NCBI RefSeq assembly: GCF_018881545.1
Contig: NZ_JACVQD010000001.1
Span: 1,144,039 to 1,208,038 of the forward strand
DNA from: Polynucleobacter alcilacus
GTDB lineage: Bacteria; Pseudomonadota; Gammaproteobacteria; Burkholderiales; Burkholderiaceae
Reading direction: 5' to 3'
Length of the DNA stretch: 64,000 nt
A model generated the notes under the pieces. The model saw nothing but the letters and a program-made list of their open reading frames with translations. It had not been told where the DNA came from and ran no database searches. Shown piece by piece: positions 55,474 to 64,000 of this stretch; position 1 is the first letter of the stretch; each line of letters starts with the position of its first letter. Both the position numbers and the translations under genes were made by a program.

Positions 55474-56280
55474 TTAACTTGTCTTAAACATCACATCGCG
55501 TGAAGATGGCAATAAGTGCTGACCGCCATCCACATACAAAGTAGTTCCTGTAATAGCATTTGACTCTGCTAAAAATACAGCAGCTTTAGCAACATCAGCT
55601 GGTGTGGAAGATTTTCCAAGTGGCGTCATCTGATGAGCCTTTGTAAATCCCTCATTGGTTTGATCACCTGAAGGCAAAGAGATTCCGGGCGCCAAACCAA
55701 CCACTCGTAAAACCGGCGCAAAGTCGACTGCCAATATTTCAACTGAAGTAGCAAGCGCAGCTTTTGATAAGGTGTAAGACAAGTAATCTGGATTGAGGTT
55801 GATGAGCTTTTGATCAAGCAATTGAATGACCGATGGCAGATACCCATCATCCACTTTGCTTGTTCTATTTTTTTGAAACTCAAACATCAGCTGAGATAGC
55901 AACATTGGCGCGGCTAAATTAACCTGCGTATGTGCTTGCAAACTCTTGCTTGAAAGTGGCGTCTTCGAATTAGCGCGGTCGTATTCAAAAATAGAGGCAC
56001 TATTGACTAGGCAATGTAAATTTGGAAATTCCTGACGCACTGCTAAAAAAAGGTTTTGGGTTGCCTGCTCGTCTGCCAAGTCTGCTTGGAATGCCTGAGA
56101 CTTCACCCCTAAACCCTGAATTTGCTTCACTGTTTCAAAGGCCTCTTTCTCAGATCGCCCATAATGAACAACTACATCCCACCCCTGGCGTGCAAACTGC
56201 AAAGCAATTTCTCGACCCAGACGCTTGGCAGCGCCGGTCACTAAAACTGCTTTCTGTTGCTGGGATAAAGGTAAGTTCAA
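55474..56280 (-). CDS. SDR oxidoreductase, pteridine-reductase-like
   Basis: 268 aa. Cofactor motif VTGAAKRLGREIALQFARQGW with HYGRSEKEA is characteristic of the FolM/PTR1 type, where an arginine and the TGxxxRLG form favour NADPH; active tyrosine and lysine in YLSYTLSKAALA. FolM-like enzymes reduce dihydromonapterin or dihydrofolate. Placement 40 nt before folB supports a pterin role. Substrate not proven. Confidence 0.85.
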   Translation of the reverse strand: MNLPLSQQQKAVLVTGAAKRLGREIALQFARQGWDVVVHYGRSEKEAFETVKQIQGLGVKSQAFQADLADEQATQNLFLAVRQEFPNLHCLVNSASIFEYDRANSKTPLSSKSLQAHTQVNLAAPMLLSQLMFEFQKNRTSKVDDGYLPSVIQLLDQKLINLNPDYLSYTLSKAALATSVEILAVDFAPVLRVVGLAPGISLPSGDQTNEGFTKAHQMTPLGKSSTPADVAKAAVFLAESNAITGTTLYVDGGQHLLPSSRDVMFKTS

Positions 56281-56305
56281 TTAAATTCTCTTAGACTAGC
56301 GAGCT

Positions 56306-57493
56306 ATGGATATTACCTTGACCAGCCTTGAAACGGAGCATAGCCAGCTTCTAAAGGACAAAATAGCTGCCCAGATCACCTCTGATGGTGGCTGGATACC
56401 CTTTTCACGATATATGGAAATGGTCTTGTATGAGCCCGGAATGGGCTATTACAGTGCGGGAGCCCATAAATTGGGTACTGGTGGAGATTTCACGACGGCT
56501 CCTGAGCTGAGTCCGCTCTTTGGTGCAGCTATATGCTCAACCCTCCTGCCAGTCCTGGAAGGGCTCATAGAAAAGGGGCTCCCCGCTCAAATCTTGGAGT
56601 TTGGTGCCGGTACTGGCAAATTAGCAACATCCATTCTGACTCGCTTAAAGGATCTGGGCTTTAGCTTAGATCGTTATGACATTATTGAAATATCTCCAGA
56701 TCTGGCTCAGCGGCAAAAAGAGTCCATTACCAATGTCGTTCGTGATCAAGCTCTATCTACCCAATGCAACTGGCTTAGCGAATTACCATTAGATTTTAAA
56801 GGCGTCATCCTTGCGAATGAAGTGATTGATGCTATTCCTTGTGATGCCATTATTTTTCAAAATGGATTTTGGTATTGGTATGGTGTTGCCTTTGAAGAAA
56901 ATACACTTCTCTGGAAAGCTGGTAAGCCCGTAGGACAAGATCTATTACCCGCAAGCTTGCTAAGCGGGAACTTCTCGGAAGGCTATGTCACTGAATTGCA
57001 TATACCAGCCAATGCCTGGATGCATCAGCTTGCCCAACATCTAAATACAGGTCTGTTCTTAACTTTTGACTATGGCTTCCCTGAAAGCGAGTACTACCAT
57101 CCACAGAGATTAGAGGGTACTCTGATGGCCCACCATCGCCATCACGCAATTCAAGATCCCTTTTATTTACCAGGGCTATGCGACTTAACGACTCACGTTG
57201 ACTGGTCACAAATTGCGCGCAGTGCACTCGCAGAAAATGCAGATAATGTCTTTCTCACAAATCAAGCTGCGTATTTACTCGATGCTGGCATTGGCGATAT
57301 TGCCTTAGAAATTGGTGATCCTAGCAACCCAGAAACTTTCTTGCCAATATCGAACTCACTACAAAAATTACTCTCTGAGGCAGAGATGGGTGAACTCTTC
57401 AAAGCCTTTGCTTTTACAAAGAATTTGAGCGATTTACTACCTGGATTTACGCTGGAGGATCTGCCAGGATTCCGCGGCAGGAACAGGCTCTAA
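56306..57493 (+). CDS. MidA/NDUFAF7-like SAM-dependent methyltransferase
   Basis: 395 aa. The conserved opening block [35 protein letters not shown] and the SAM loop [11 protein letters not shown] define the family; [12 protein letters not shown] and [17 protein letters not shown] follow. The mitochondrial homologue NDUFAF7 methylates an arginine of complex I subunit NDUFS2; a bacterial equivalent is likely but untested. The nearby NDUFA9-like gene also points to complex I. Converges on cca with a 4-nt stop overlap. Confidence 0.9.
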   Translation: MDITLTSLETEHSQLLKDKIAAQITSDGGWIPFSRYMEMVLYEPGMGYYSAGAHKLGTGGDFTTAPELSPLFGAAICSTLLPVLEGLIEKGLPAQILEFGAGTGKLATSILTRLKDLGFSLDRYDIIEISPDLAQRQKESITNVVRDQALSTQCNWLSELPLDFKGVILANEVIDAIPCDAIIFQNGFWYWYGVAFEENTLLWKAGKPVGQDLLPASLLSGNFSEGYVTELHIPANAWMHQLAQHLNTGLFLTFDYGFPESEYYHPQRLEGTLMAHHRHHAIQDPFYLPGLCDLTTHVDWSQIARSALAENADNVFLTNQAAYLLDAGIGDIALEIGDPSNPETFLPISNSLQKLLSEAEMGELFKAFAFTKNLSDLLPGFTLEDLPGFRGRNRL

Positions 57494-58620
57494 GAATGAA
57501 GGGCCGCAGTGATAGCAGCAAGTCTGGCAGATTCAAATGCACTCCCAATACGCTCACCGTTGGAGCGATCTTGAGCGTCAACGCCAGCAATAATTTGTGC
57601 AGTATTTAATTCCTGAGCCTGACGAAGGGCCGCAAGCAAAGGTGAGACTTTAAATCCAAGCTTTTCAGCAAGCTCTAGTAATGCCTGCCCACGATCCGGT
57701 TTACGCCAAACATCGGCACGATTAAACCAGGCTAGCACATCAACCGCTTGATAGGTATCTGCTAGCGTCTTTTGAGAAAGCAATTTCAACTCACTAAAGA
57801 TCTCGCTAAAGTCTCGCACCTCAATCGGCATACGTACACCTTCAGCCCAAGAACGAATTTCACTTGAATCTAAATCCATCAATGTGATGGCGCAGCGCTC
57901 TTCCAATCGCTTGCCTCCTAAATCAAAATGCGTAATTAATTCTTCACGAAAGAATTCATAGGCAAGATTTGCAGCAAGAGTGGGTGGCAGAATCGTTTTG
58001 GCAGCACCTGTATTGAGTAAGACTTGAAACAAATGCATTGGCTTTGTCGCAATCAATCCCCTAGCAAGCTCTTGCCAAATCCTTTCTGCTGAAAGCGCAT
58101 TTAATTCCCCAGATTGAACAATTGCCTTTAATGCACTCATAGTTTCATCTGCAATACTAAATTCTGGGAAACGTGCCGCAAAGCGAGCGATTCGTAATAA
58201 GCGCAGAGGGTCTTCTGCAAAGGCATCAGATACATGACGAAATACTTTGCTCGCTAAATCTTCTTGTCCTTTATAAGGATCAATAATTGGGCCAAACTGT
58301 TTTCCATCCGCGCCAAGCTCCTGAGCCATTGCATTAATGGTTAAGTCGCGACGCTCTAAGTCCTGCTCTAAGGTAACAGAAGGATCCGCATAAAAGTGAA
58401 AGCCTTTATAGCCTTGACCTGTTTTACGCTCAGTACGTGCCAAGGCATACTCAGCTTGTGTATCGGGATGCAAAAAAACAGGGAAGTCCTTACCCACTGG
58501 GCGAAAGCCCTGAGCGAGCATTTCCTCTACGCTTGAACCTACTACTACATAGTCGATATCGTGCACAGGTAAACCCATTAAAGTGTCCCTAATAGCACCA
58601 CCGACTGCGTAAATCTTCAT
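57490..58620 (-). CDS. cca: CCA tRNA nucleotidyltransferase lacking the HD domain
   Basis: 376 aa, about 35 shorter than E. coli Cca. The catalytic head is complete: [22 protein letters not shown] with the metal-binding Asp pair, [12 protein letters not shown], and [17 protein letters not shown]. The segment that in E. coli-type enzymes contains the HD phosphohydrolase motif (HDxGK) reads [18 protein letters not shown], with no His-Asp pair. It should add CCA to tRNA 3' ends but lack the phosphatase and cyclic phosphodiesterase activities. Start overlaps the upstream gene by 1 nt. Confidence 0.92.
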   Translation of the reverse strand: MKIYAVGGAIRDTLMGLPVHDIDYVVVGSSVEEMLAQGFRPVGKDFPVFLHPDTQAEYALARTERKTGQGYKGFHFYADPSVTLEQDLERRDLTINAMAQELGADGKQFGPIIDPYKGQEDLASKVFRHVSDAFAEDPLRLLRIARFAARFPEFSIADETMSALKAIVQSGELNALSAERIWQELARGLIATKPMHLFQVLLNTGAAKTILPPTLAANLAYEFFREELITHFDLGGKRLEERCAITLMDLDSSEIRSWAEGVRMPIEVRDFSEIFSELKLLSQKTLADTYQAVDVLAWFNRADVWRKPDRGQALLELAEKLGFKVSPLLAALRQAQELNTAQIIAGVDAQDRSNGERIGSAFESARLAAITAALHS

Positions 58621-59528
58621 TACCGCATGCCTTCCAAACTACGACGACTGATTTTGAAAACTTCAGTCAAGGCGTCACTACCATTTACTGGCAATACATT
58701 TGGTAGTTGCATTGAAGCAATATTGTCACGCGACATCAAAGTAGGCACGGGCAAGAATTCAAAAGCTAAGGCCTGCAGATGCCCAACAAATGCAGGCACC
58801 GGAATGATGGCACAAGAGGTTTTTGCTTTGCGCGCGGCAAACTCAACAATCTCTTTCATAGTGTAGACAGTAGGTCCAACCAAATCATAGGCTTGATGAA
58901 TTGTTTGCGGCATCTTGATGGCCATTGAAAATGCGGTCGCCACATCATCTACGCTCACCGGCTGAAACTTTGCCTGGTGATTGGCTAAAGGCAATGCAGG
59001 AAATAGCTTGGTTAACTTTGCGAACAGATTGATAAATTGATCTTGCGCACCAAAAATCACGGATGGTCGAAAGATAGTCCAATCTAAACCGCTAGCTCTA
59101 ACTGCTGCTTCGCCATCACCCTTGCTGCGCTGGTACATGGATGGTCCATTTGAATCGGCGCCCAAAGCGCTCATATGCAAATAGCGCTTGAGTCCATTCA
59201 TCTGCATGGCGGTAATGATATTTTTAGGTAAATCCACATGAGCAGCCTTAAACACTTTGCCATAAGGCATAGCAGGTTTATCGTGTAACACGCCAACCAA
59301 ATTGATGACTGCCCCATTGGGTTTAATGCGTGTACAAAGCGCCTGTAATTCATCAAAGTCATGAACATCGGCATCTTCAAGGTGTACTTTCGGCAACATT
59401 CTTAGCTCACGCCCAGCCGCAAGATGACTGGTTGGTAATAGTACTGAATAACCCTCACCCTGTAATTGTGCAGCCAATACTCGCCCTACAAATCCATTGC
59501 CGCCGATAAGGAGGATGTCGTATTTCAT
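58620..59528 (-). CDS. Complex I NDUFA9-like NAD-dependent epimerase-family protein
   Basis: 302 aa. The extended SDR cofactor motif [21 protein letters not shown], then [32 protein letters not shown] and [23 protein letters not shown] place it in the atypical SDR group that includes mitochondrial NDUFA9. The usual YxxxK pair is YQRSK here. Bacterial members are probably accessory to the respiratory chain or quinone metabolism; exact role unknown. Between the lytic transglycosylase and cca on the minus strand. Confidence 0.88.
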   Translation of the reverse strand: MKYDILLIGGNGFVGRVLAAQLQGEGYSVLLPTSHLAAGRELRMLPKVHLEDADVHDFDELQALCTRIKPNGAVINLVGVLHDKPAMPYGKVFKAAHVDLPKNIITAMQMNGLKRYLHMSALGADSNGPSMYQRSKGDGEAAVRASGLDWTIFRPSVIFGAQDQFINLFAKLTKLFPALPLANHQAKFQPVSVDDVATAFSMAIKMPQTIHQAYDLVGPTVYTMKEIVEFAARKAKTSCAIIPVPAFVGHLQALAFEFLPVPTLMSRDNIASMQLPNVLPVNGSDALTEVFKISRRSLEGMR

Positions 59529-59554
59529 GAGAGTTCCAATATAAGGGATGTAAT

Positions 59555-61519
59555 TTAAGGGAGTTCGGTTTGAGTGGCTGCTTTTGGCGTAATGACACCC
59601 AGGCGTTGTTTTAAAGATTGCTGCTGACCATTCATTACGGATGAATAGTAGTTTGCATTTGAGAGTACATTTTTCACATAGGTCCGTGTCTCATTAAAGG
59701 GAATCGTCTCAGCAAAGATTGCCCCCTCAGTGGGACCAGTCAAGCGCTCACGCCATGCTTTAGAGCGAGATGGACCGGCGTTATAGGCAGCTGAAGCCAA
59801 TACCCAGGAGCCGTCGAGATCAATCAACACCATATTGAGATAGTTACTACCCAAAGTGAGATTTGTCGTGGTGTCACTTAACTTGTCATTGGTGTAATTC
59901 ACCATCCCGATTTTCTTAGCAACATACTTAGCTGTATTTGGCATCACCTGCATCAAGCCCGATGCACCCACCGAAGATGATGCATTCATGATGAAGCGGG
60001 ACTCTTGACGAATTAATCCGTAAGCCCAGGCAAGATTGAGATCAATTTGTCTGGCGATAGGAGATAGCTCTTCACGATATGGCGTAGGGTAACGCAAGCT
60101 AAAGTCATGCTCTTGCTTGGTACGATCGGCAGTATTGACTACACGGTCATATAAGTTAATCCGTTTAGCATATTCAGCCGCTGCAAGTAATTGCTTGTCA
60201 GTCATATTGCGTAGCTCCCAATTCCACTCGCGATTGCCTTCAAATCGTAAGTTCATGGCATATAAACGCTCACCCCGAATAAAGCCTTTACGACTAGCCA
60301 TTGCGTCAATTTCTTGATCCGTAACCTTGGTGCGGGTCGGAGCATGATTGGATTTTCCTAACTCTTCACGCGCAAGCTGACCATAAAAATTGTATTGATC
60401 GGCAATCAGTTCATAGCTTTCCTTGGCTTTGGCATCTTGGCCCTCAACCTTTAATGCCCTGCCATACCAATAAGTCCATGCTGGATCCTTAGTCCTTACT
60501 GCAGGATTCATGCCGTCTATGGCATTTTTTACCAAGACCCAATCCTTGGCACGCAAGCCTGCACGCACTTTCCATTCTTGTGACTCAACCGAAAGTAGCT
60601 CGTTATACCCAAGCTCTTGTTGCATACGATAGGCATCATCTGCATTGGGATCTAACTTCTTCGCCAGAAATTGACCAATCACCCCCCAAGCTACAGCTTG
60701 ATTCTCCTTGCTATAATGTGATGCGCTTTGAGAAAAATCACGATACGTTTTAGCGGGATCGGCTTTAGCCGCTTTCACAATCTCTGCAATCGGATCTTCG
60801 CCACCCAAGCGACGTGCCATCGTATCGAAGCCTCTCTCACTGGCAGCACGACCGATGGCTTTTGCCTCACTCGGTGTCATACCACCAGCAGCAAGCAGAG
60901 AAGGAACTAATTCCTGACATGCTTGTCCAAAGTAACTCGGATCCAACAACACTGAGCGTGCATCAATTGCTAATTTAGTTGGGTTTTCACCTTGTGATAA
61001 TTTGGAGAGCAAGGAATAGCATTTCACCTGAGTATCATCATCCAATACGAACTTTGCATACTCGGTATCAAAACGCGCCCAATCTTTGCGCTTCCCTAAA
61101 ACCAACAGCCAATCATTGCGCATGCGATCTGCCAGCGCTGTGCCTTGATACTGATTTAAAAAGGCTACTACTTGCGTATCGGCGCTGTAATCACTGCGCG
61201 GTCCACCGGTACCATCAAATAATTGCGGCTTAATGCGAAAGTAGGCTACATAGTCATCAAATGGATAGTTTGCTAAGTTTGATGACAGTTGCTGAGTACG
61301 AAAAACATCGTTCTTTCTGGCGGCTTCACGCAAGTCAATAAACATCCGATCTGCATCGGTAATTTCAGCAGGGGCAGCTTTGCTTTCATAGGATTTCGGT
61401 AAGCTTGGCTTTTGGGTCTTTTCAGCATGGGCATAAGGCATCGCCAAGACGATACCCAAGACCAAGATCTTGGCCCATTGAGCATGTTTGCCTGTAAGAG
61501 ATTCCAACTTCTTTTTCAC
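59555..61519 (-). CDS. Soluble lytic murein transglycosylase (Slt70-like)
   Basis: 654 aa. N-terminal signal peptide (KILVLGIVLAMPYAHAEK), a long helical superhelix of about 420 residues, a linker, and the C-terminal SLT domain. The catalytic glutamate is in LIRQESRFIMNASSSVGASGLMQVMP, with AYNAGPSR further on. It cleaves glycan strands of peptidoglycan in the periplasm to anhydromuropeptides. Divergent from the cyclo-ligase gene across about 80 nt. Confidence 0.95.
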   Translation of the reverse strand: MKKKLESLTGKHAQWAKILVLGIVLAMPYAHAEKTQKPSLPKSYESKAAPAEITDADRMFIDLREAARKNDVFRTQQLSSNLANYPFDDYVAYFRIKPQLFDGTGGPRSDYSADTQVVAFLNQYQGTALADRMRNDWLLVLGKRKDWARFDTEYAKFVLDDDTQVKCYSLLSKLSQGENPTKLAIDARSVLLDPSYFGQACQELVPSLLAAGGMTPSEAKAIGRAASERGFDTMARRLGGEDPIAEIVKAAKADPAKTYRDFSQSASHYSKENQAVAWGVIGQFLAKKLDPNADDAYRMQQELGYNELLSVESQEWKVRAGLRAKDWVLVKNAIDGMNPAVRTKDPAWTYWYGRALKVEGQDAKAKESYELIADQYNFYGQLAREELGKSNHAPTRTKVTDQEIDAMASRKGFIRGERLYAMNLRFEGNREWNWELRNMTDKQLLAAAEYAKRINLYDRVVNTADRTKQEHDFSLRYPTPYREELSPIARQIDLNLAWAYGLIRQESRFIMNASSSVGASGLMQVMPNTAKYVAKKIGMVNYTNDKLSDTTTNLTLGSNYLNMVLIDLDGSWVLASAAYNAGPSRSKAWRERLTGPTEGAIFAETIPFNETRTYVKNVLSNANYYSSVMNGQQQSLKQRLGVITPKAATQTELP

Positions 61520-61598
61520 TGTCTAACCTTATACGGATTTGCCGAGCTACCCACTAGGCTTGAACTTGTTTACTATATCTTCTAATTTTCGCCTGATA

Positions 61599-62225
61599 AT
61601 GGTCGATATGCACGGTAATTCACCAAAAAGTCTTCGCCAAGATTTATTAAAGCAACGCAAAAAATTTGCTGCTGGGCAAAATTACACCCAAACCAAAGAT
61701 CGACTCATGGCTGGTCTAATTCAGTTTTTACAAAGGGATGGCAAATCCTTAAGCACGATTGCCCTTTATTGGCCAATTCAAGATGAGGTAGATTTACGCC
61801 CCGCATTAATCTCTTGGGCAAACCAGGTTTCTGGGCGCCGATTAGCGCTGCCATTTGCTCGACCTGATAAACACCTCGACTTTTATGAATGGCAAGACGG
61901 TGAGGTTTTAAGCCTAAGCCAACATGGTGTGCCTGAACCAAGTCCAAACAATCCTGCAAGACCCGCTATCACTCCCGACTGCATCCTTATTCCTTGCGTA
62001 GGCTGGTCAAGTTCTGATCTGGCTGGAAAGGCCCAATTTTGGCGCTTAGGCTACGGTGGCGGTTACTTTGATCGCACCTTAGCGCAACTCAGAAAAAATA
62101 AGCCAAACCTCATTTGCATGGGGATTGGCTTTGATTGGCAACAACTCAATGATGATCAGTGGTCAGCTCAAACTCATGATGAGCCGCTTGATATGTTGCT
62201 TACCGAGTCAGGATTACTTCGTTAG
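61599..62225 (+). CDS. 5-formyltetrahydrofolate cyclo-ligase
   Basis: 208 aa from the ATG at 61599; the frame extends to 61539 but those residues are not family-like. SLRQDLLKQRKKF at the N-terminus, and CILIPCVGWSSS plus RLGYGGGYFDRTLAQL, the ATP/folate site, are diagnostic. It returns 5-formyl-THF to 5,10-methenyl-THF, joining metF and metH in one-carbon metabolism. Its end overlaps metF by 12 nt on the other strand. The gap upstream is too short for a 6S RNA gene. Confidence 0.93.
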   Translation: MVDMHGNSPKSLRQDLLKQRKKFAAGQNYTQTKDRLMAGLIQFLQRDGKSLSTIALYWPIQDEVDLRPALISWANQVSGRRLALPFARPDKHLDFYEWQDGEVLSLSQHGVPEPSPNNPARPAITPDCILIPCVGWSSSDLAGKAQFWRLGYGGGYFDRTLAQLRKNKPNLICMGIGFDWQQLNDDQWSAQTHDEPLDMLLTESGLLR

Positions 62226-63044
62226 ATCTAAGTTATCTGCGATTGCTAAAACCGCATCCGCTTGATTCAAAGAATAAAAATGCAGTCCAGGTGCCCCAGC
62301 ACATAGAAGTTGGTCACACAAATCGGTTACTACCTCTTCGCCAAATGCCCGAATGGAGGCAATATCATCTCCATAAGATTGCAAACGTAAGCGAATCCAA
62401 CGAGGAATTTCTGCTCCACAGGCATCTGAGAAACGCAATAACTGACTGCTATTGGAAATAGGCATGATGCCGGCAACGATTGGCTCGGTGACACCCAATT
62501 TATAGGCTTCATCGACAAAGCGGAAATAAGCGTCACTATTATAAAAATATTGAGTCACAGCAGAGTTCGCACCCGCTTTCATTTTCTGTACAAAAAAACC
62601 GACATCACTTGCGGGTGACTTTGCCTGAGGATGTGTTTCTGGATAAGCGGCAACATCGATATGAAACCAATCACCCGTTTCTGCGCGAATAAATTCCACC
62701 AACTCATTAGCGTGATGAAACTCACCATATTGGCCCATGCCAGATGGCAAGTCACCACGCAGAGCCACCATGCGCTTAATACCCATGGCTTGATATTGCT
62801 TGAGCATTTCACGCACGCTCTCACGCGAACTGCCGACACAAGATAGATGGGGCGCAACTACTGCACCAGCAGCATGAATGTCACTCACCACCTTTAATGT
62901 GCCGGACTGGGTAGAACCACCGGCACCAAAAGTCACAGAATAAAACGCGGGCTTTAGTGTTTTACTAAAGCGCTCGCGCACAAGACGCAACTTACTCTCA
63001 CCTTCAGGTGTTTTTGGAGGAAAGAATTCAATGCTTAATTCCAT
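62214..63044 (-). CDS. metF: 5,10-methylenetetrahydrofolate reductase
   Basis: 276 aa TIM barrel. SIEFFPPKTPEGE opens the enzyme with the catalytic glutamate, followed by SVTFGAGGSTQSGTL, HLSCVGSSRESV, ALRGDLPSG and VTQYFYNSDAYFRFVDEA. It makes 5-methyl-THF with FAD for methionine synthase. It lies 32 nt downstream of ahcY, so the two are likely cotranscribed, linking methyl donor supply and SAH recycling. Confidence 0.96.
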   Translation of the reverse strand: MELSIEFFPPKTPEGESKLRLVRERFSKTLKPAFYSVTFGAGGSTQSGTLKVVSDIHAAGAVVAPHLSCVGSSRESVREMLKQYQAMGIKRMVALRGDLPSGMGQYGEFHHANELVEFIRAETGDWFHIDVAAYPETHPQAKSPASDVGFFVQKMKAGANSAVTQYFYNSDAYFRFVDEAYKLGVTEPIVAGIMPISNSSQLLRFSDACGAEIPRWIRLRLQSYGDDIASIRAFGEEVVTDLCDQLLCAGAPGLHFYSLNQADAVLAIADNLDLTK

Positions 63045-63076
63045 GTTCTTGGGCCCAGGTCTATTGGTTGAATGAA

Positions 63077-64000
63077 TTAATAACGATAGTGGTCAGCTTT
63101 GTATGGGCCTTCCTTCGTTACGCCAATGTAGGAGGCCTGCTGATCAGACAATACCGTCAACTGGGCATTGAGGGTCTTGAGCTGTAAGCGTGCAACCTTC
63201 TCATCTAAATGCTTAGGTAAGGTGTAAACACCCACTGGGTATTTATCTGTACCAACCGCATTCCATAATTCAATTTGCGCAATCACTTGATTTGCAAATG
63301 AAGAGCTCATCACATAAGAAGGGTGACCTGTACCGCAACCGAGGTTTACCAAGCGCCCTTTGGCCAAAATGATGATGCGCTTCTCTGGTTTGCCATTGCT
63401 TGCTGGGAAAATCACATGATCCACTTGTGGTTTGATTTCTTCCCATTTGTACTTTTCAATACCAGCAACATCAATCTCATTATCAAAGTGGCCAATATTA
63501 CAAACGATGGCTTGATTCTTCATCTTGGCCATATGGTCATGAGTAATCACATGGTAGTTACCAGTTGCCGAAACAAAGATGTCGGCTTTATCAGCAGCGT
63601 AATCCATCGTGACAACACGATAACCTTCCATAGCAGCTTGAAGTGCGCAAATTGGATCTACTTCAGTAACCCAAACTTGGGCAGATAAAGCACGTAAAGC
63701 CTGTGCAGAGCCCTTACCTACGTCGCCATAGCCACACACTACTGCAACCTTACCGGCTACCATTACATCGGTTGCACGTTTAATTGCGTCAACCAAAGAC
63801 TCACGGCAACCATAGAGATTGTCAAACTTACTTTTCGTTACTGAATCATTCACGTTGATTGCTGGGAACTTCAATTCACCCTTAGCAAACATTTGATAAA
63901 GGCGATGAACACCAGTAGTCGTTTCTTCCGTAACGCCCTTGACTTTTTCTAAGCGTGTTGAATACCAAGTGGGGTCTTGTGCCAATTTTTTCTTGATGGC
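63077..64000 (-). CDS. ahcY: Adenosylhomocysteinase (5' end outside window)
   Basis: The last 307 codons are visible and the frame runs open to the window edge. NAD-binding [65 protein letters not shown] and the C-terminal PYKADHYRY are all typical. It hydrolyses S-adenosylhomocysteine to adenosine and homocysteine, relieving inhibition of methyltransferases. Any SAH riboswitch, common before this gene in betaproteobacteria, would be beyond position 64000. Confidence 0.97.
   Translation of the reverse strand, partial: AIKKKLAQDPTWYSTRLEKVKGVTEETTTGVHRLYQMFAKGELKFPAINVNDSVTKSKFDNLYGCRESLVDAIKRATDVMVAGKVAVVCGYGDVGKGSAQALRALSAQVWVTEVDPICALQAAMEGYRVVTMDYAADKADIFVSATGNYHVITHDHMAKMKNQAIVCNIGHFDNEIDVAGIEKYKWEEIKPQVDHVIFPASNGKPEKRIIILAKGRLVNLGCGTGHPSYVMSSSFANQVIAQIELWNAVGTDKYPVGVYTLPKHLDEKVARLQLKTLNAQLTVLSDQQASYIGVTKEGPYKADHYRY

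Noticed and set aside
61520..61598. Possible 6S RNA gene (ssrS) upstream of the 5-formyltetrahydrofolate cyclo-ligase gene, as in E. coli.
   Set aside because: The gap to the divergent transglycosylase gene is only about 80 nt, far too short for the roughly 180-nt RNA, and no long hairpin is visible.
63045..63076. SAH or SAM riboswitch before metF.
   Set aside because: Only 32 nt separate ahcY and metF, too short for either; any SAH riboswitch would precede ahcY beyond the window.

Overview
The window is a compact stretch of chromosomal core genome from a betaproteobacterium, most probably a freshwater Burkholderiaceae close to Polynucleobacter. This rests on moderate GC (about 45% by eye), very short intergenic gaps, many 1-4 nt gene overlaps, and a gene order I associate with Polynucleobacter (comF-trmL-gpsA-secB-grxC-rhodanese-gpmA-ctpA-moeB next to ptsI-ptsH-EIIA-gshB-gshA-amtB-glnK). 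A betaproteobacterial origin is well supported; the genus is inference. I saw no rRNA, tRNA, CRISPR array, insertion sequence, prophage or replication origin. No stretch of 300 bases or more lacks a gene; the largest gap is about 260 bases, between the porin and ubiK.

Layout. 1-5918 (minus): an aa3/caa3-type cytochrome c oxidase locus (coxB with a fused cytochrome c domain, coxA, a small assembly protein, Cox11/CtaG, a DUF2970 protein, coxC), then SURF1 and a membrane protein cut by the window edge; a divergent DUF2909 gene sits inside. 6111-13380: a BioC-like methyltransferase, comF, trmL, gpsA, secB, grxC, a rhodanese, then gpmA-ctpA-moeB. 13377-18093 (minus): a permease-less PTS (EI, HPr, EIIA) downstream of gshA-gshB. 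18199-20954 (minus): porin-glnK-amtB ammonium operon with an NtrC-like operator upstream. 21218-26178: ubiK, then a minus-strand run with lipoate synthesis (lipB-lipA), DUF493, a hydrolase, a [2Fe-2S] protein and a VanZ protein. 26216-33222: birA-coaX, heptose adenylyltransferase, then a tightly overlapped plus-strand cluster (glutathione peroxidase, FAD amine-oxidase-like protein, DUF1365, cyclopropane-fatty-acid-synthase-like methyltransferase, SDR), a likely lipid-modification and oxidative-stress unit.

33254-43160: dsbA, SPOR protein, argS, DUF1840, methionine synthase split into two overlapping genes, the PHB-granule protein phaM, an MBL hydrolase whose end overlaps phaM by 89 nt, DUF1289 and an AcuI-like reductase. 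43248-44739: lipoprotein, flavin reductase, GST. 44759-50652 (minus): a tripartite RND efflux operon. 50785-56280 (minus): glmS, glmU, ttcA, folB and a pteridine-reductase-like SDR. 56306-64000: MidA-like methyltransferase, cca, NDUFA9-like protein, lytic transglycosylase, 5-FTHF cyclo-ligase, metF and partial ahcY. metF, ahcY and the two metH pieces together cover most of the activated methyl cycle.

No clearly novel system is visible. The points most worth a second look are the lipid/peroxidase cluster, the NtrC-like operator, the phaM antisense overlap, four convergent gene pairs sharing exactly 4-nt stop overlaps, a lysine/alanine tail on GlmU, a long cationic N-terminus on the RND adaptor, a CCA-adding enzyme without an HD domain, and a BioC-like protein with an eroded SAM loop. 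Function calls are from recognised motifs and family knowledge; no database search was run.
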